A stretch of 64,000 nucleotides of DNA from Dehalococcoidia bacterium. Lineage in GTDB: Bacteria > Chloroflexota > Dehalococcoidia > SpSt-223. The stretch's first letter is position 1, and the number at the start of each line of letters is the position of its first letter. Both the position numbers and the translations under genes were made by a program. Under the pieces are notes generated by a model. That model had not been told where the DNA came from. It searched no databases and saw only the letters and a list, made by a program, of their open reading frames with translations. Below, one piece after another: positions 42,055 to 50,400 of this stretch. Location of the stretch: positions 159,120-223,119 of the forward strand of contig JANWZD010000004.1 of assembly GCA_025054935.1 (NCBI GenBank). The letters run 5' to 3'.

Positions 42055-42546
42055 ATGGGCATCTTTGATGTCGGGCCGCTCGAGCTTATCGTCATCTTCA
42101 TCGTGGCGCTGCTCGTGTTTGGCCCCAATCGGCTCCCTGAATTTATGGGGCAGGTCGGGCGCTGGGTCCGAACGCTCCGGCGCATGAGCGACGAGGTCAC
42201 GCGGGAGTTTGTTCGGGAGCTGAACCTCGACGAGGCGAGAGCCGCGCCCTACACCTACCAGCCGCCGCTTCCTCCCCCACCCCCGTATTCCCCGCCGCCC
42301 CCCGAACCGTCGCCTCCGCCGGCTGCGGCGGCAGAGCCCGCTCCTGTCGACGATCTCCACGCGCCAACTGCTGACCTCACGGCAGCGCCCGACAGGCACT
42401 CCGGCGACTCGTGGCATGGCTCGGCTGTCCCGCTGAGTGCTAACGGCGAGACCGCTCCCGCTGCCGGGCCGCTCGCCGCTCCCCTGAACGGCGCGGGCCA
42501 ACCTGCGGAGCCCGTTGCAGACCCGTCAGCGCAGCGAGTCTCATGA
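42055..42546 (+). CDS. tatA: Sec-independent (Tat) translocase subunit TatA/TatB with long proline-rich tail
   Basis: 163 residues. MGIFDVGPLELIVIFIVALL is the membrane helix, FGPNRLPEF the hinge, and GRWVRTLRRMSDEVTREFVR the amphipathic helix. The remaining ~95 residues are Pro/Ala-rich and probably disordered. TatA proteins are usually under 100 residues; the long tail and D-E-V-x-R-E-F helix resemble TatB, so TatA versus TatB is open. No tatC nearby. GAAAGGACGAG precedes the ATG. Overlaps the next gene by 4 nt. Confidence 0.88.
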   Translation: MGIFDVGPLELIVIFIVALLVFGPNRLPEFMGQVGRWVRTLRRMSDEVTREFVRELNLDEARAAPYTYQPPLPPPPPYSPPPPEPSPPPAAAAEPAPVDDLHAPTADLTAAPDRHSGDSWHGSAVPLSANGETAPAAGPLAAPLNGAGQPAEPVADPSAQRVS

Positions 42547-43094
42547 CCTGGCGGCTTAGGCTCATTGGCGGTTTGCTCGTCGTCGTGATCGTGGTGGTGA
42601 TTGGCGGCGCGATTGTGCTGCCCGCAACGCTCAATTCTGGCCCTGCTTCTCCTTCGCCGCCGCGCCCGCCAGCGTGGCTGGCCGGCCGCCACGAGCCGTA
42701 CGCGCTGGTCCAGGTCGGGGAGGCAGCGGTGTGGGCGCGGCTCGCCATCTCCCCCGAGGAGCGGATGCGTGGGCTGTCGGGCGTTGAGCGGATTGAGCCG
42801 GATGAAGGGATGCTGTTCGTCTATGCTGTCAAAGGCCGGCATCCCTTCTGGATGCGCGGCATGCTCTTCTCCATCGATATGATCTGGATCGATACCGACC
42901 GCGTCGTTGATATCAAGCCCGACCGGCCTGTGCCTGCTCCGAACCAGAGCGAGGTTGACCTGCCGATCTACACGCCGACCGCCGACGCCAACTATGTGCT
43001 CGAGGTGAACGCGGGCTGGGCGGCAGCCAACAAGATCACCGTCGGGACGCCAGTGACGATCACCTTCCCGGCCGGGGTGGCGATCCCCCGCTAA
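42543..43094 (+). CDS. DUF192 family protein, membrane-anchored
   Basis: 183 residues. One N-terminal membrane helix (GLLVVVIVVVIGGAIVL), a Pro-rich linker, and the DUF192 beta-rich domain (ISPEERMRGLSGVERIEPDE then GMLFVYAVKGRHPFWMRGML; VLEVNAGWAAANKI). The domain is small and extracytoplasmic; biochemical role unknown. Co-translated with tatA. Confidence 0.9.
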   Translation: MTWRLRLIGGLLVVVIVVVIGGAIVLPATLNSGPASPSPPRPPAWLAGRHEPYALVQVGEAAVWARLAISPEERMRGLSGVERIEPDEGMLFVYAVKGRHPFWMRGMLFSIDMIWIDTDRVVDIKPDRPVPAPNQSEVDLPIYTPTADANYVLEVNAGWAAANKITVGTPVTITFPAGVAIPR

Positions 43095-43117
43095 CTGATC
43101 GCATCTCCAAGCAAGCA

Positions 43118-43126
43118 TGCTATCAT
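43118..43126 (+). promoter_or_regulatory. Extended -10 promoter element before the CheY-like gene
   Basis: TGC-TATCAT, within the imperfect palindrome GCATGCTATCATGC; 54 nt before the GTG. Confidence 0.45.
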
Positions 43127-43179
43127 GCTCCCACAGGCCGGAGCGCTGAGAAGCGCCCGTGGCAGGGCACGGAGGGCCG

Positions 43180-43548
43180 GTGAGCAAAACGATCCTGCTA
43201 GTCGATGATGAGGATCTGATCCGGCTGCTTGTCCGGACCACGATCGAGAACGAGGAGTATCGCCTGCTCGAGGCGGCCGACGGCGAAGAGGCGCTTGAGA
43301 TCGTCCGGCGCGAACATCCTGACCTCGTCCTCCTCGATGTTGGGATGCCTCGACGGAACGGCTTTGAGGTTGTCGAGCAGATCAAGCAAGACCCGGCGAC
43401 AAAAGACACGATTGTCGTGATGCTGACGGCGCATGGGCGCGAAGTCGACCGGCTGCGCGGGCTTGGTCTTGGCGCAGATGACTATTTCACCAAGCCGTTC
43501 AGCCCGCTCGACCTGCTGCGCAAGATCCGAGAACTGCTTGGCTCGTGA
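43180..43548 (+). CDS. Single-domain (CheY-like) response regulator
   Basis: 122 residues, receiver domain only: LLVDDEDLIRLLVRTTIE, phosphoacceptor Asp in LVLLDVGMPRRNG, Thr/Ser in VVMLTAHG, Lys in DDYFTKPFSP. No output domain. It may be a phosphorelay shuttle or part of a kinase pathway; the kinase is unknown and chemotaxis genes are absent locally. GTG at 43180 follows GGAGGG; GTG at 43159 would add 7 residues. Confidence 0.9.
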   Translation: MSKTILLVDDEDLIRLLVRTTIENEEYRLLEAADGEEALEIVRREHPDLVLLDVGMPRRNGFEVVEQIKQDPATKDTIVVMLTAHGREVDRLRGLGLGADDYFTKPFSPLDLLRKIRELLGS

Positions 43549-45274
43549 GCCCCTGCTCACCTTCCTTAACCGGCAGAGCGGCCGCGTCACGCTCGGCTTT
43601 CTCGTTCTTCTCACTGCCGGCCTGATGGGATTTTCCGCGTTCCTGCTCTCGCCAGAAGGAACGTGGTCAGGAGATACGGGTATCCGCGCGCTGCAGGTGC
43701 GGGCGCTCCGGGAACGGGGCAGTTTCGCCGTGCCCTATCTCGGCCAAGCGGTTGACCCGGAAAACCGCTGGAACCCGCTGGCGCCGCAGTATTTCTCTTG
43801 GCAAGCTGACGGCTACTACCCGAAGTTTTCGCCCGCCTATGCGGTGATCGTTGCGGCCGCGGAGGCGCTGGCGGGAAAGCGGAGCGCGGCGTGGCCGGCG
43901 GCGCTCTCGTTGGCGCTGACGGCGGGGGCGCTCTGGTGGGCGCTCCGCGCCGCAGGCAGCCGCCTCAGCTGGGCGGCTGCGCCGGCGCTGACGCTCTTGT
44001 CGCCGCTTCTTTTCTACGCCAACGCGCTCTGGGAGCACGAGACGGCGGCCGCGCTCGCGACGGTCGGTGCGGCCGCGCTGCTCGCGGCCCAGTTCCGCTG
44101 GACTGGGTCCCCGCGCCGGGCAGCCGCGCTCGCCGCGCTCGCGGGGGCAGCGATGGGGAGCGGGCTGTGGTTTCGCCCCGAGCTGTATGTCTTCATTCCC
44201 GCGGTCGGGCTTGCTGCGCTCGTCCTCTTCCGACGCGGCTGGCCGCTTCTCGGGGCCGCACTTGCGGGGTGCGCGGCCGCTCTGGTCCCGCTGCTGATTG
44301 TCCAGCAGCTTCTCTATGGGCGGGCGGAAGGAGCGCACGTCGCCGTCGACTCGCCGCTTGTCCTTCGGGGGGCAACGCTCTCTTTCGTGGCCGGCCACTT
44401 TCTCCGGCAATGGCTTGCCACCATTCCAGGGACACTCGTTCCCCAAGGCCCGGCAGCGCTTTGGGCAGCCGCTGCGCTCGCCCTCGCTGGCGGCGTGATC
44501 GGCGCGGCGCGGCGAAAAGCGTGGGGGAGCTGGCTGATTGTTGTCGGCAGCGCGAGCGCCGGCGCGCTCGCGCTGCTCTCTCTTGCGCTGCGTCTTGCTC
44601 CTCTCGATCTCGTTGCCTCGTCTCCAGTCATCCTCGTTGGACTGTTTGCGCTCGGCCGCCTCCCCGCCGGCAGGCGCGGCGCGGCATACCGCTTCTTCGG
44701 GCTCGCGGCGCTGGCAGCGCTGCTGTTTGCGCTTCTCACTGCGCCCTCACCCGGCGGAGCGCAGCACGGACCGCGCTATCTCCTGCTGGCCTATCCGCTG
44801 CTGATCGGCTGCGCGATCCTCGCGCTGGAGGAATGGCTGGAGCAGCCCGCGTCGCGGCTGCGGACGGCGGGGCTGGCGGCGGCGGCGGTGCTTCTCGTCG
44901 CGAGCGCGGCGGCGCAGGCAGCGGGCGTGCGCAATCTGGTTGTCATCCATGAGCAGTATGCGCGCGTGGCGCGTCTGATGGCTGCGCTGCCGCCGGACCC
45001 CGTCGTCACCGACCTCTGGTGGTTTCCCCAAGTGATCCCGGCGGAGATCGAGCGGCGGCCGATCTTTGTTGTTCCTGCGCCGGCGGACGTCGCCGAACTA
45101 GCCGACCGCGTGGCGGAACGCGGTCTGACTGCGCTCACTGTTGTCACCTCGAATGAGCTCGCGGCCCCGCTCAATCCTCCGCCCGCGACGGCAGCGGGGC
45201 GGCGTCTGCGGCCGGAGCAGACGCTGTCGCTCGCGGAACGGCGCCTTGTCATCGGACGCTACCAGATCGAGTAG
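43538..45274 (+). CDS. Polytopic membrane protein, glycosyltransferase family 39/GT-C-like
   Basis: About 578 residues with a first helix (RVTLGFLVLLTAGLMGFSAF), then a soluble loop beginning SGDTGIRALQVRAL where Asp could be the first-loop acidic residue of GT-C enzymes, and roughly ten further helices. ANALWEHETAAALATVGAAA and GGAQHGPRYLLLAYPLL are like dolichol-phosphate-mannose-dependent transferase-like proteins of Chloroflexota. The start is unclear: TTG at 43538 overlaps the regulator gene by 11 nt, and no canonical start with a ribosome-binding site is found. Function is inferred only at fold level. Confidence 0.75.
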   Translation: MAREPLLTFLNRQSGRVTLGFLVLLTAGLMGFSAFLLSPEGTWSGDTGIRALQVRALRERGSFAVPYLGQAVDPENRWNPLAPQYFSWQADGYYPKFSPAYAVIVAAAEALAGKRSAAWPAALSLALTAGALWWALRAAGSRLSWAAAPALTLLSPLLFYANALWEHETAAALATVGAAALLAAQFRWTGSPRRAAALAALAGAAMGSGLWFRPELYVFIPAVGLAALVLFRRGWPLLGAALAGCAAALVPLLIVQQLLYGRAEGAHVAVDSPLVLRGATLSFVAGHFLRQWLATIPGTLVPQGPAALWAAAALALAGGVIGAARRKAWGSWLIVVGSASAGALALLSLALRLAPLDLVASSPVILVGLFALGRLPAGRRGAAYRFFGLAALAALLFALLTAPSPGGAQHGPRYLLLAYPLLIGCAILALEEWLEQPASRLRTAGLAAAAVLLVASAAAQAAGVRNLVVIHEQYARVARLMAALPPDPVVTDLWWFPQVIPAEIERRPIFVVPAPADVAELADRVAERGLTALTVVTSNELAAPLNPPPATAAGRRLRPEQTLSLAERRLVIGRYQIE

Positions 45275-45296
45275 CGAGAGACCCGCTAGGACCGAG

Positions 45297-45308
45297 TATG
45301 ATTGCAGC
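45297..45308 (+). promoter_or_regulatory. TATGAT box 6 nt before the GTG of the S2P protease gene
   Basis: TATGAT (45297-45302), then 6 nt, then GTG at 45309, with no ribosome-binding site: candidate leaderless promoter. -35 not recognisable. Confidence 0.4.
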
Positions 45309-45998
45309 GTGATTTTCTTCATTCTCGATCTTCTCGCTCGCCGGCCCGAAATGCTGCCGGTAGTGCTCCTTGCCTACTTTGGCGGCCTCATCCTCGCGTT
45401 CACGCTTCACGAACTGGCGCATGCGACGGTCGCGTCCTCATTGGGCGACCCGACGGCGAGAAATTATGGGCGGCTGACGCTCAACCCCCTCGCCCACCTC
45501 GACCCGATCGGGCTCATCTTGATCCTGCTCGCCGGCTTTGGCTGGGCAAAGCCGGTGCCATTCAATCCGTATCGCCTGCGCTACGGTCCGCGGGTCGGGA
45601 GCGCTCTCGTCGCCGCTGCTGGCCCGGCGATGAACCTCGTTCTCGCCTTTCTGTTCGCGGTGCCGATCCGGCTCGGTCTGATCGGGCTGTCGGGAGGGGT
45701 GCCCGCCTCCTATGGCGATATCGAGGGGATCATCGAATTTCTCTGTATGACGAATGTCTACCTGAATGTCCTGCTTTGCGTCTTCAATCTGCTGCCGCTT
45801 GCGCCGCTCGACGGCTTCCGTATCGCTGTCGCCGTGACGCCGCGCGACCTCTCGGACACGCTGCTGCGCCTTGAACCATACGGGATGTTCATCCTGTTCG
45901 GGCTTTTTGCGCTTGGGTATGTCTTCCGGATCGATGTCTTCGGCAGCACGATCGGACCAGTGATCACTGGGACGACGCGGGCGTTGGTTGGGATATGA
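45309..45998 (+). CDS. Site-2 protease family (M50) membrane metalloprotease
   Basis: 229 residues, five to six membrane helices. Zinc motif HELAH in AFTLHELAHATVASSLGD and the second motif NLLPLAPLDGFR (N-x-x-P-x-x-x-L-D-G) are intact. GWAKPVPFNPYRLRYGPRVG is the conserved segment between them. It is the minimal short type without PDZ or CBS domains. Such proteases cleave membrane-bound regulators; no substrate evident here. Its stop overlaps the ATG of the HD protein. Confidence 0.92.
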   Translation: MIFFILDLLARRPEMLPVVLLAYFGGLILAFTLHELAHATVASSLGDPTARNYGRLTLNPLAHLDPIGLILILLAGFGWAKPVPFNPYRLRYGPRVGSALVAAAGPAMNLVLAFLFAVPIRLGLIGLSGGVPASYGDIEGIIEFLCMTNVYLNVLLCVFNLLPLAPLDGFRIAVAVTPRDLSDTLLRLEPYGMFILFGLFALGYVFRIDVFGSTIGPVITGTTRALVGI

Positions 45999-46495
45999 CG
46001 CTCGGCCGCGCAGTCTACCGGACACGACAATTCGCTGCCTATACGCTTGGCGGCTGGGGTAAGGTGGACGATGCCAGCGCCGTCGCCGCCCTCCCGCCGC
46101 CGCTCGCGGCGCTCTTCCGGTCGATGGATGCTGCCGCGCGCCGCCATCATCTCGCCGTCTACCGGCGGCTGCGGGCGAGAGGCTGCGATACTCCTGAGGT
46201 GCTGGCGGCGGCGCTGCTCCATGATATCGGCAAAGGGCGAGTGTCGCCGCTCGAGCGGACGGCCTATGTGCTCGCTTCGCGTGTCGGGCCGTGGCTTGTC
46301 CGCCGGCTGGCGGGAGACGGGCGACGCGGGTGGCGCGCTCTCTACCGCTTAGCCCATCATCCGGCAATCGGCGCAGCCCTCGTTCAGGCGGCAGGCGGAT
46401 CTGAACGGGTGGTTTGGCTGATTGCAAACCATCAACGGCGGGATGTGCGCGATCGGGATCTTCAGCTGTTGCGCGAAGCGGATGAAGCGAGCTAG
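45995..46495 (+). CDS. HD-domain protein (putative phosphohydrolase)
   Basis: 166 residues. HHLAVYRRLRARG...LLHDIGKGR gives the H...HD metal ligands of the HD superfamily, followed by LAHHPAIGAALVQAAGG with the later His residues. A compact HD domain acting on nucleotides or phosphorylated substrates is likely; a specific substrate is not evident. 4-nt overlap with the protease gene and 8 nt to tyrA: one operon. Confidence 0.85.
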   Translation: MTLGRAVYRTRQFAAYTLGGWGKVDDASAVAALPPPLAALFRSMDAAARRHHLAVYRRLRARGCDTPEVLAAALLHDIGKGRVSPLERTAYVLASRVGPWLVRRLAGDGRRGWRALYRLAHHPAIGAALVQAAGGSERVVWLIANHQRRDVRDRDLQLLREADEAS

Positions 46496-46503
46496 GGGGC
46501 ATT

Positions 46504-47499
46504 GTGGCAGATAAGATCGCGATCATCGGCCTTGGATTGATCGGAGGGTCGATCGGACTGGGGCTGGCGGCTGCCCGGAAGCGAGACAAGTCCCTCAGTA
46601 TCGAGATCGTGGGGCACGACCGCCTGCCGGAAAACGCCTCGAAGGCGAAGCGCGTGGGCGCCATTGACAAGATCGAGTGGAACCTGCTCGCCGCTGTCGA
46701 CCGCGCCGCTATGGTGATCATTGCCACGCCGGTGCTCGCCGTGCGCACTGTCATGGAGCAGATCGCGGATACACTTGCCAACGGCGCGACGGTCACCGAC
46801 ACCGCCTCGACTAAGGCGGAGGTCGTGCAGTGGGCGGATGAGCTGCTTCCGGACTACGTTACCTTTGTCGGCGGGCATCCGATGGCAGGGAAGGAGCTCC
46901 CTGGCGTCGAGAATGCCGAGGCGGACCTTTTCAAAGACGCGGTCTGGTGTCTCTGCCCGGGGCGGAATGCAGAGCAGAGCCGCGTCGATGTGGTGGCCGC
47001 GTTTGTCGAGGTGATGGGAGCAAAGCCCTACTTTGTCGACCCGCACGAGCATGACGGTCTTGTCGCGGGGATCAGCCATCTGCCGATCATCCTCGCGTCG
47101 GCGCTGGTCAGCGCCACCACTGCCGACCCGGCGTGGCGCGAGATGAAAAAGCTGGCGTCGAGCGGGTATCGCGACACCTCGCGCCTCGCTTCCGGCGAGC
47201 CACAGATGAATGTCGACATCTGCCTGACCAATCGGGGGCCGCTGCTGGGCTGGATCGACCGCTATATCGAGGAGCTCCAGCACTACCGGAGCCTGATTGC
47301 GCAGGGCCATGCCGGGGCGGAGGCGCTTGCGAAAGAGTTTGTGCGCGTCCAAATGGAACGCGACCGCTGGGCATATGGGAAGAAGGATGCCGAAGGCGAG
47401 GAGACGATCCAGAAGATCTCGCTTGGCCAGATGCTGATGGGCGACCGCTTCAGCCGCTTGACGGAGTATCTGCGGCAGGGGGAGAGGAGGCGATCGTGA
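46504..47499 (+). CDS. tyrA: Prephenate dehydrogenase
   Basis: 331 residues. NAD-binding start IAIIGLGLIGGSIGLGLA, the prephenate site VGGHPMAGKELPGVENAEAD, and C-terminal dimerisation helices (VAGISHLPIILASALVSAT; LASSGYRDTSRLASGEPQMN). Makes 4-hydroxyphenylpyruvate for tyrosine synthesis. No ACT domain, so feedback control, if any, is through the core. GTG start. Overlaps gmk by 4 nt. Confidence 0.95.
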   Translation: MADKIAIIGLGLIGGSIGLGLAAARKRDKSLSIEIVGHDRLPENASKAKRVGAIDKIEWNLLAAVDRAAMVIIATPVLAVRTVMEQIADTLANGATVTDTASTKAEVVQWADELLPDYVTFVGGHPMAGKELPGVENAEADLFKDAVWCLCPGRNAEQSRVDVVAAFVEVMGAKPYFVDPHEHDGLVAGISHLPIILASALVSATTADPAWREMKKLASSGYRDTSRLASGEPQMNVDICLTNRGPLLGWIDRYIEELQHYRSLIAQGHAGAEALAKEFVRVQMERDRWAYGKKDAEGEETIQKISLGQMLMGDRFSRLTEYLRQGERRRS

Positions 47500-48173
47500 G
47501 CCAACGGCGTCCCGACGTCGATGCCGTGCTCACGAACGTCGGCCGCTCGCCTGTGCTTGCGGTTCTCTCGGGGCCTTCAGGCGTTGGCAAGGACACGATC
47601 CTCGCCTGTCTCGCCCGCACGGGGCATGATTTTGTCCGCGTCGTCACCTATACCACCCGCCCGCGCGCAGCGCACGAGCAGCACGGGGTCGACTACTGGT
47701 TCATCGAAGACCCCCAGGAGTACCAACGGCTTCTTGCGGAAGACGCCTTGATCGAGCACGCCAACGTCTACGGGTACGACTACGGCGTGCCGCGCAAGCC
47801 GATTGAAGAGGCGCTGAGCGCTGGGCGCGATGTCCTCCTGCGGATCGATGTGCAGGGCGCGCTGACCATCAAAAGCCGCATCCCGAGCGCGGTGCTCATC
47901 TTTCTCGCTGCGCCGAGCCTCGCTGCTCAGGAGGCGCGCCTGCGCCAGCGGGGACGTGACGACGAGGAGACGATCCGACGGCGGCTCGCCACCGCCGAGC
48001 GCGAGCTCCAACTGATCGACGCATTCCACTATGTGATCATCAGCCGCGATGGCGCGCCAGAAGCTGCCGCCGAGGAGATACGCGCGATCCTGATTGCGGA
48101 GCGCCATCGCGTTCAGCCTGGCCGTCCGCTCGATGAGCTTCGCGCCTTCCGCCTCGTCGCGACGACCAGCTGA
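47496..48173 (+). CDS. gmk: Guanylate kinase
   Basis: 225 residues. P loop VLSGPSGVGKDTILACL (Asp where Gly/Ser is usual), GMP-binding TYTTRPRAAHEQHGVDYWFI, then GYDYGVPRKPIEEALSAGRD and VLLRIDVQGAL, and the lid LRQRGRDDEETIRRRLATAE. Phosphorylates GMP to GDP. GTG start within tyrA stop, with GGGGGAGAGGAGG upstream. Slightly longer than average because of N-terminal extension. Confidence 0.94.
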   Translation: MSQRRPDVDAVLTNVGRSPVLAVLSGPSGVGKDTILACLARTGHDFVRVVTYTTRPRAAHEQHGVDYWFIEDPQEYQRLLAEDALIEHANVYGYDYGVPRKPIEEALSAGRDVLLRIDVQGALTIKSRIPSAVLIFLAAPSLAAQEARLRQRGRDDEETIRRRLATAERELQLIDAFHYVIISRDGAPEAAAEEIRAILIAERHRVQPGRPLDELRAFRLVATTS

Positions 48174-48222
48174 CCGGAGGCGAGCGCGTCCCTCGCCCTG
48201 CTCGGGCCGGCGCTGATACTTC

Positions 48223-48228
48223 TACAAT
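48223..48228 (+). promoter_or_regulatory. Candidate -10 element of the rhodanese-nadE unit
   Basis: TACAAT 25 nt before the rhodanese ATG in an otherwise G+C-rich gap, followed by GGACAGGAGGGCG as ribosome-binding region. No clear -35. Confidence 0.45.
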
Positions 48229-48253
48229 TTGGACAGGAGGGCGAGAAGCGATC

Positions 48254-48637
48254 ATGGGCCTGTTCGATTGGTTGCGACGCACGCGCTCCTCACCCGCCGC
48301 TGCGTCGCCCCGCACGCCGCCAGTGCAGGATATCGGCCCGGCCGAGGCTCAAGCGTTGCAAGCGCAGGGCGCGCTGATTATCGACGTCCGAAGCCAGGTC
48401 GAATATGAGACCTACCGCATTCCGGGGGCGCGGTTGATCCCGATAGCGCAGCTTCGCCGCGATCTCTCGCTGCTTCCAGAGAGCGAGGTGCTCGTCTTTG
48501 TCTGTGAGATGGGAGGGCGCAGCGCCACTGCGGCCGCGCTGGCCGCCGCCGCGGGCCGAACTGGGGTTTACAACCTTGCGGGCGGCATGCAGGCTTGGCT
48601 CGCCGCCGGGTTGCCGGTAGAAACGTCTTCCGCCTGA
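48254..48637 (+). CDS. Single-domain rhodanese-like sulfurtransferase
   Basis: 127 residues. IDVRSQVEYETYRIPGA starts the rhodanese domain and the active-site loop is VCEMGGRSATAA, with the catalytic Cys in place. NLAGGMQAWLAAGLPV ends the fold. Transfers persulfide sulfur in the cytosol. TGATG overlap with nadE indicates coupled translation; the functional link is not known. Confidence 0.92.
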   Translation: MGLFDWLRRTRSSPAAASPRTPPVQDIGPAEAQALQAQGALIIDVRSQVEYETYRIPGARLIPIAQLRRDLSLLPESEVLVFVCEMGGRSATAAALAAAAGRTGVYNLAGGMQAWLAAGLPVETSSA

Positions 48638-50367
48638 TGCGTCTCTTTCGCATTGCGCTTGCCCAACTGAACACGACAGTCGGCGACCTTGACGGCAACG
48701 CCGCGAAGATCCGCGCCGCGATTGCGGAGGCGCAGGCAGCGGGAGCGCATCTTGTCGCCTTCCCCGAGCTGGCGCTGACAGGCTACCCGCCGGAGGACCT
48801 GCTGCTCAAGCCCGCTTTTCTCGCCGCTGCCCGCGATGCTCTCGAAGAGATCGCTCGCTCGACAGTCGGCATTGTCGCGATCGTTGGCGTTGTCGACGCG
48901 GCGGGCGACAGCTATAACGCTGCCGCCATCATCCATAACGGCCGCATCGTCGATAGCTATCGCAAGCACTACCTGCCGAACTACGGGGTTTTCGACGAGT
49001 TCCGCTACTTCCGCGCCGGCGACCGCTACCCCGTCTATCACATCCACGGCGTCAAGGTAGGGGTCAACATCTGCGAGGATATCTGGTATCCGGTCGGCCC
49101 GACGACCGTTCAGGCGTTCGGCGGCGCGGAGGTGATCGTCAATATCAATGCCTCGCCCTATCACATCGGCAAGTGGCGGTTCCGCGAGAAGATGTTGGCA
49201 ACCCGGGCGTGGGACTGCGGCGTCGCGGTTGCCTACTGCAACGCCGTCGGCGGACAAGACGAACTGGTCTTCGATGGGGGCAGCTTGGTGTTTGATCAAT
49301 CGGCGAGCCTGCTCGCTCGCAGTCCTGCCTTCGAGGAAGACCTCTTGCTGGTCGATCTCGATGTCGACGCCATCTTCCTTGCGCGGCTGCACGATCCGCG
49401 CGCTCGCCAAAGCGTCGGCCTTTTTGCTGACCTTGCGGACAAGATCGAGCATATTCTCGTCACAGCCGACCCCCTCTCGTCGCCGCCGGGGCCGCGCGCT
49501 GGGCGCATCGCTCCGCGCGCCGACGACATCGACGAGGTCTATGCCGCGCTCGTCCTCGCAACCCGCGACTACGTCCGAAAAAACGGCTTCTCGAGGGTGC
49601 ACATCGGCTTGTCCGGCGGCATCGATTCGTCGCTTGTCGCGGCGATTGCGGTCGACGCGCTCGGCCCGGAGAACGTCATTGGGGTGTCGATGCCGTCCCG
49701 CTTCTCCTCCGAAGCGAGCATGGTCGACGCTCGCGCGCTCGCGGAAGCGCTTGGGATCACGCTGATCACCCTCCCGATCGACGGCCCGTTTCAGGCGATG
49801 CTCGATCTCCTCGACCCCTGCTTCCGCGGAACGCCGTTCGGGGTTGCCGAGGAAAATCTCCAAGCCCGGATCCGGGGCAACGTGCTGATGGCGCTCTCGA
49901 ACAAGTTCAACACGCTCGTCCTGACGACGGGCAACAAGAGCGAGATGGCGACCGGCTACTCGACGCTCTATGGCGACATGGCTGGCGGCTTCGCCGTGAT
50001 CAAGGACGTGCCGAAGACCCTCGTCTACCGCCTCGCTCGGCGGCGCAATGCGCGCAGCCCGGTCATCCCAGAGCGAGTGTTCACCAAAGCGCCTTCGGCG
50101 GAGCTGCGTCCCAATCAGAAAGATGAAGACAGCCTGCCGCCGTATGACGTGCTCGACCCGATCCTCGAGCTGTATGTGGAACAGGATCGCTCGCCTGAGG
50201 AGATCGTGGCGCTTGGGCACGACCCGGCGACAGTCAGCCGCGTCGTCCGCCTCGTTGATCGGAGCGAGTATAAGCGCCGGCAGGCGCCGCCTGGAGTCAA
50301 GATCACGCAGCGGGCGTTCGGCCGAGACCGGCGCCTGCCGATTGTGAACGGCTTTCAGGGCGCGTGA
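48637..50367 (+). CDS. nadE: Glutamine-dependent NAD(+) synthetase
   Basis: 576 residues. N-terminal nitrilase-type glutaminase: catalytic Glu in FPELALTGYPPEDLL, Lys in YRKHYLPNYGVFDEFRYF, Cys in VGVNICEDIWYP. C-terminal synthetase: P loop HIGLSGGIDSSLVAAIAV, then LVLTTGNKSEMATGYSTLYG and DMAGGFAVIKDVPKTLVY. Converts NaAD to NAD using glutamine. Complete and of normal two-domain length. Confidence 0.96.
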   Translation: MRLFRIALAQLNTTVGDLDGNAAKIRAAIAEAQAAGAHLVAFPELALTGYPPEDLLLKPAFLAAARDALEEIARSTVGIVAIVGVVDAAGDSYNAAAIIHNGRIVDSYRKHYLPNYGVFDEFRYFRAGDRYPVYHIHGVKVGVNICEDIWYPVGPTTVQAFGGAEVIVNINASPYHIGKWRFREKMLATRAWDCGVAVAYCNAVGGQDELVFDGGSLVFDQSASLLARSPAFEEDLLLVDLDVDAIFLARLHDPRARQSVGLFADLADKIEHILVTADPLSSPPGPRAGRIAPRADDIDEVYAALVLATRDYVRKNGFSRVHIGLSGGIDSSLVAAIAVDALGPENVIGVSMPSRFSSEASMVDARALAEALGITLITLPIDGPFQAMLDLLDPCFRGTPFGVAEENLQARIRGNVLMALSNKFNTLVLTTGNKSEMATGYSTLYGDMAGGFAVIKDVPKTLVYRLARRRNARSPVIPERVFTKAPSAELRPNQKDEDSLPPYDVLDPILELYVEQDRSPEEIVALGHDPATVSRVVRLVDRSEYKRRQAPPGVKITQRAFGRDRRLPIVNGFQGA

Positions 50368-50400
50368 CCGAAGCAGGATCGTCGTCGTCGGGAGGAGAAG

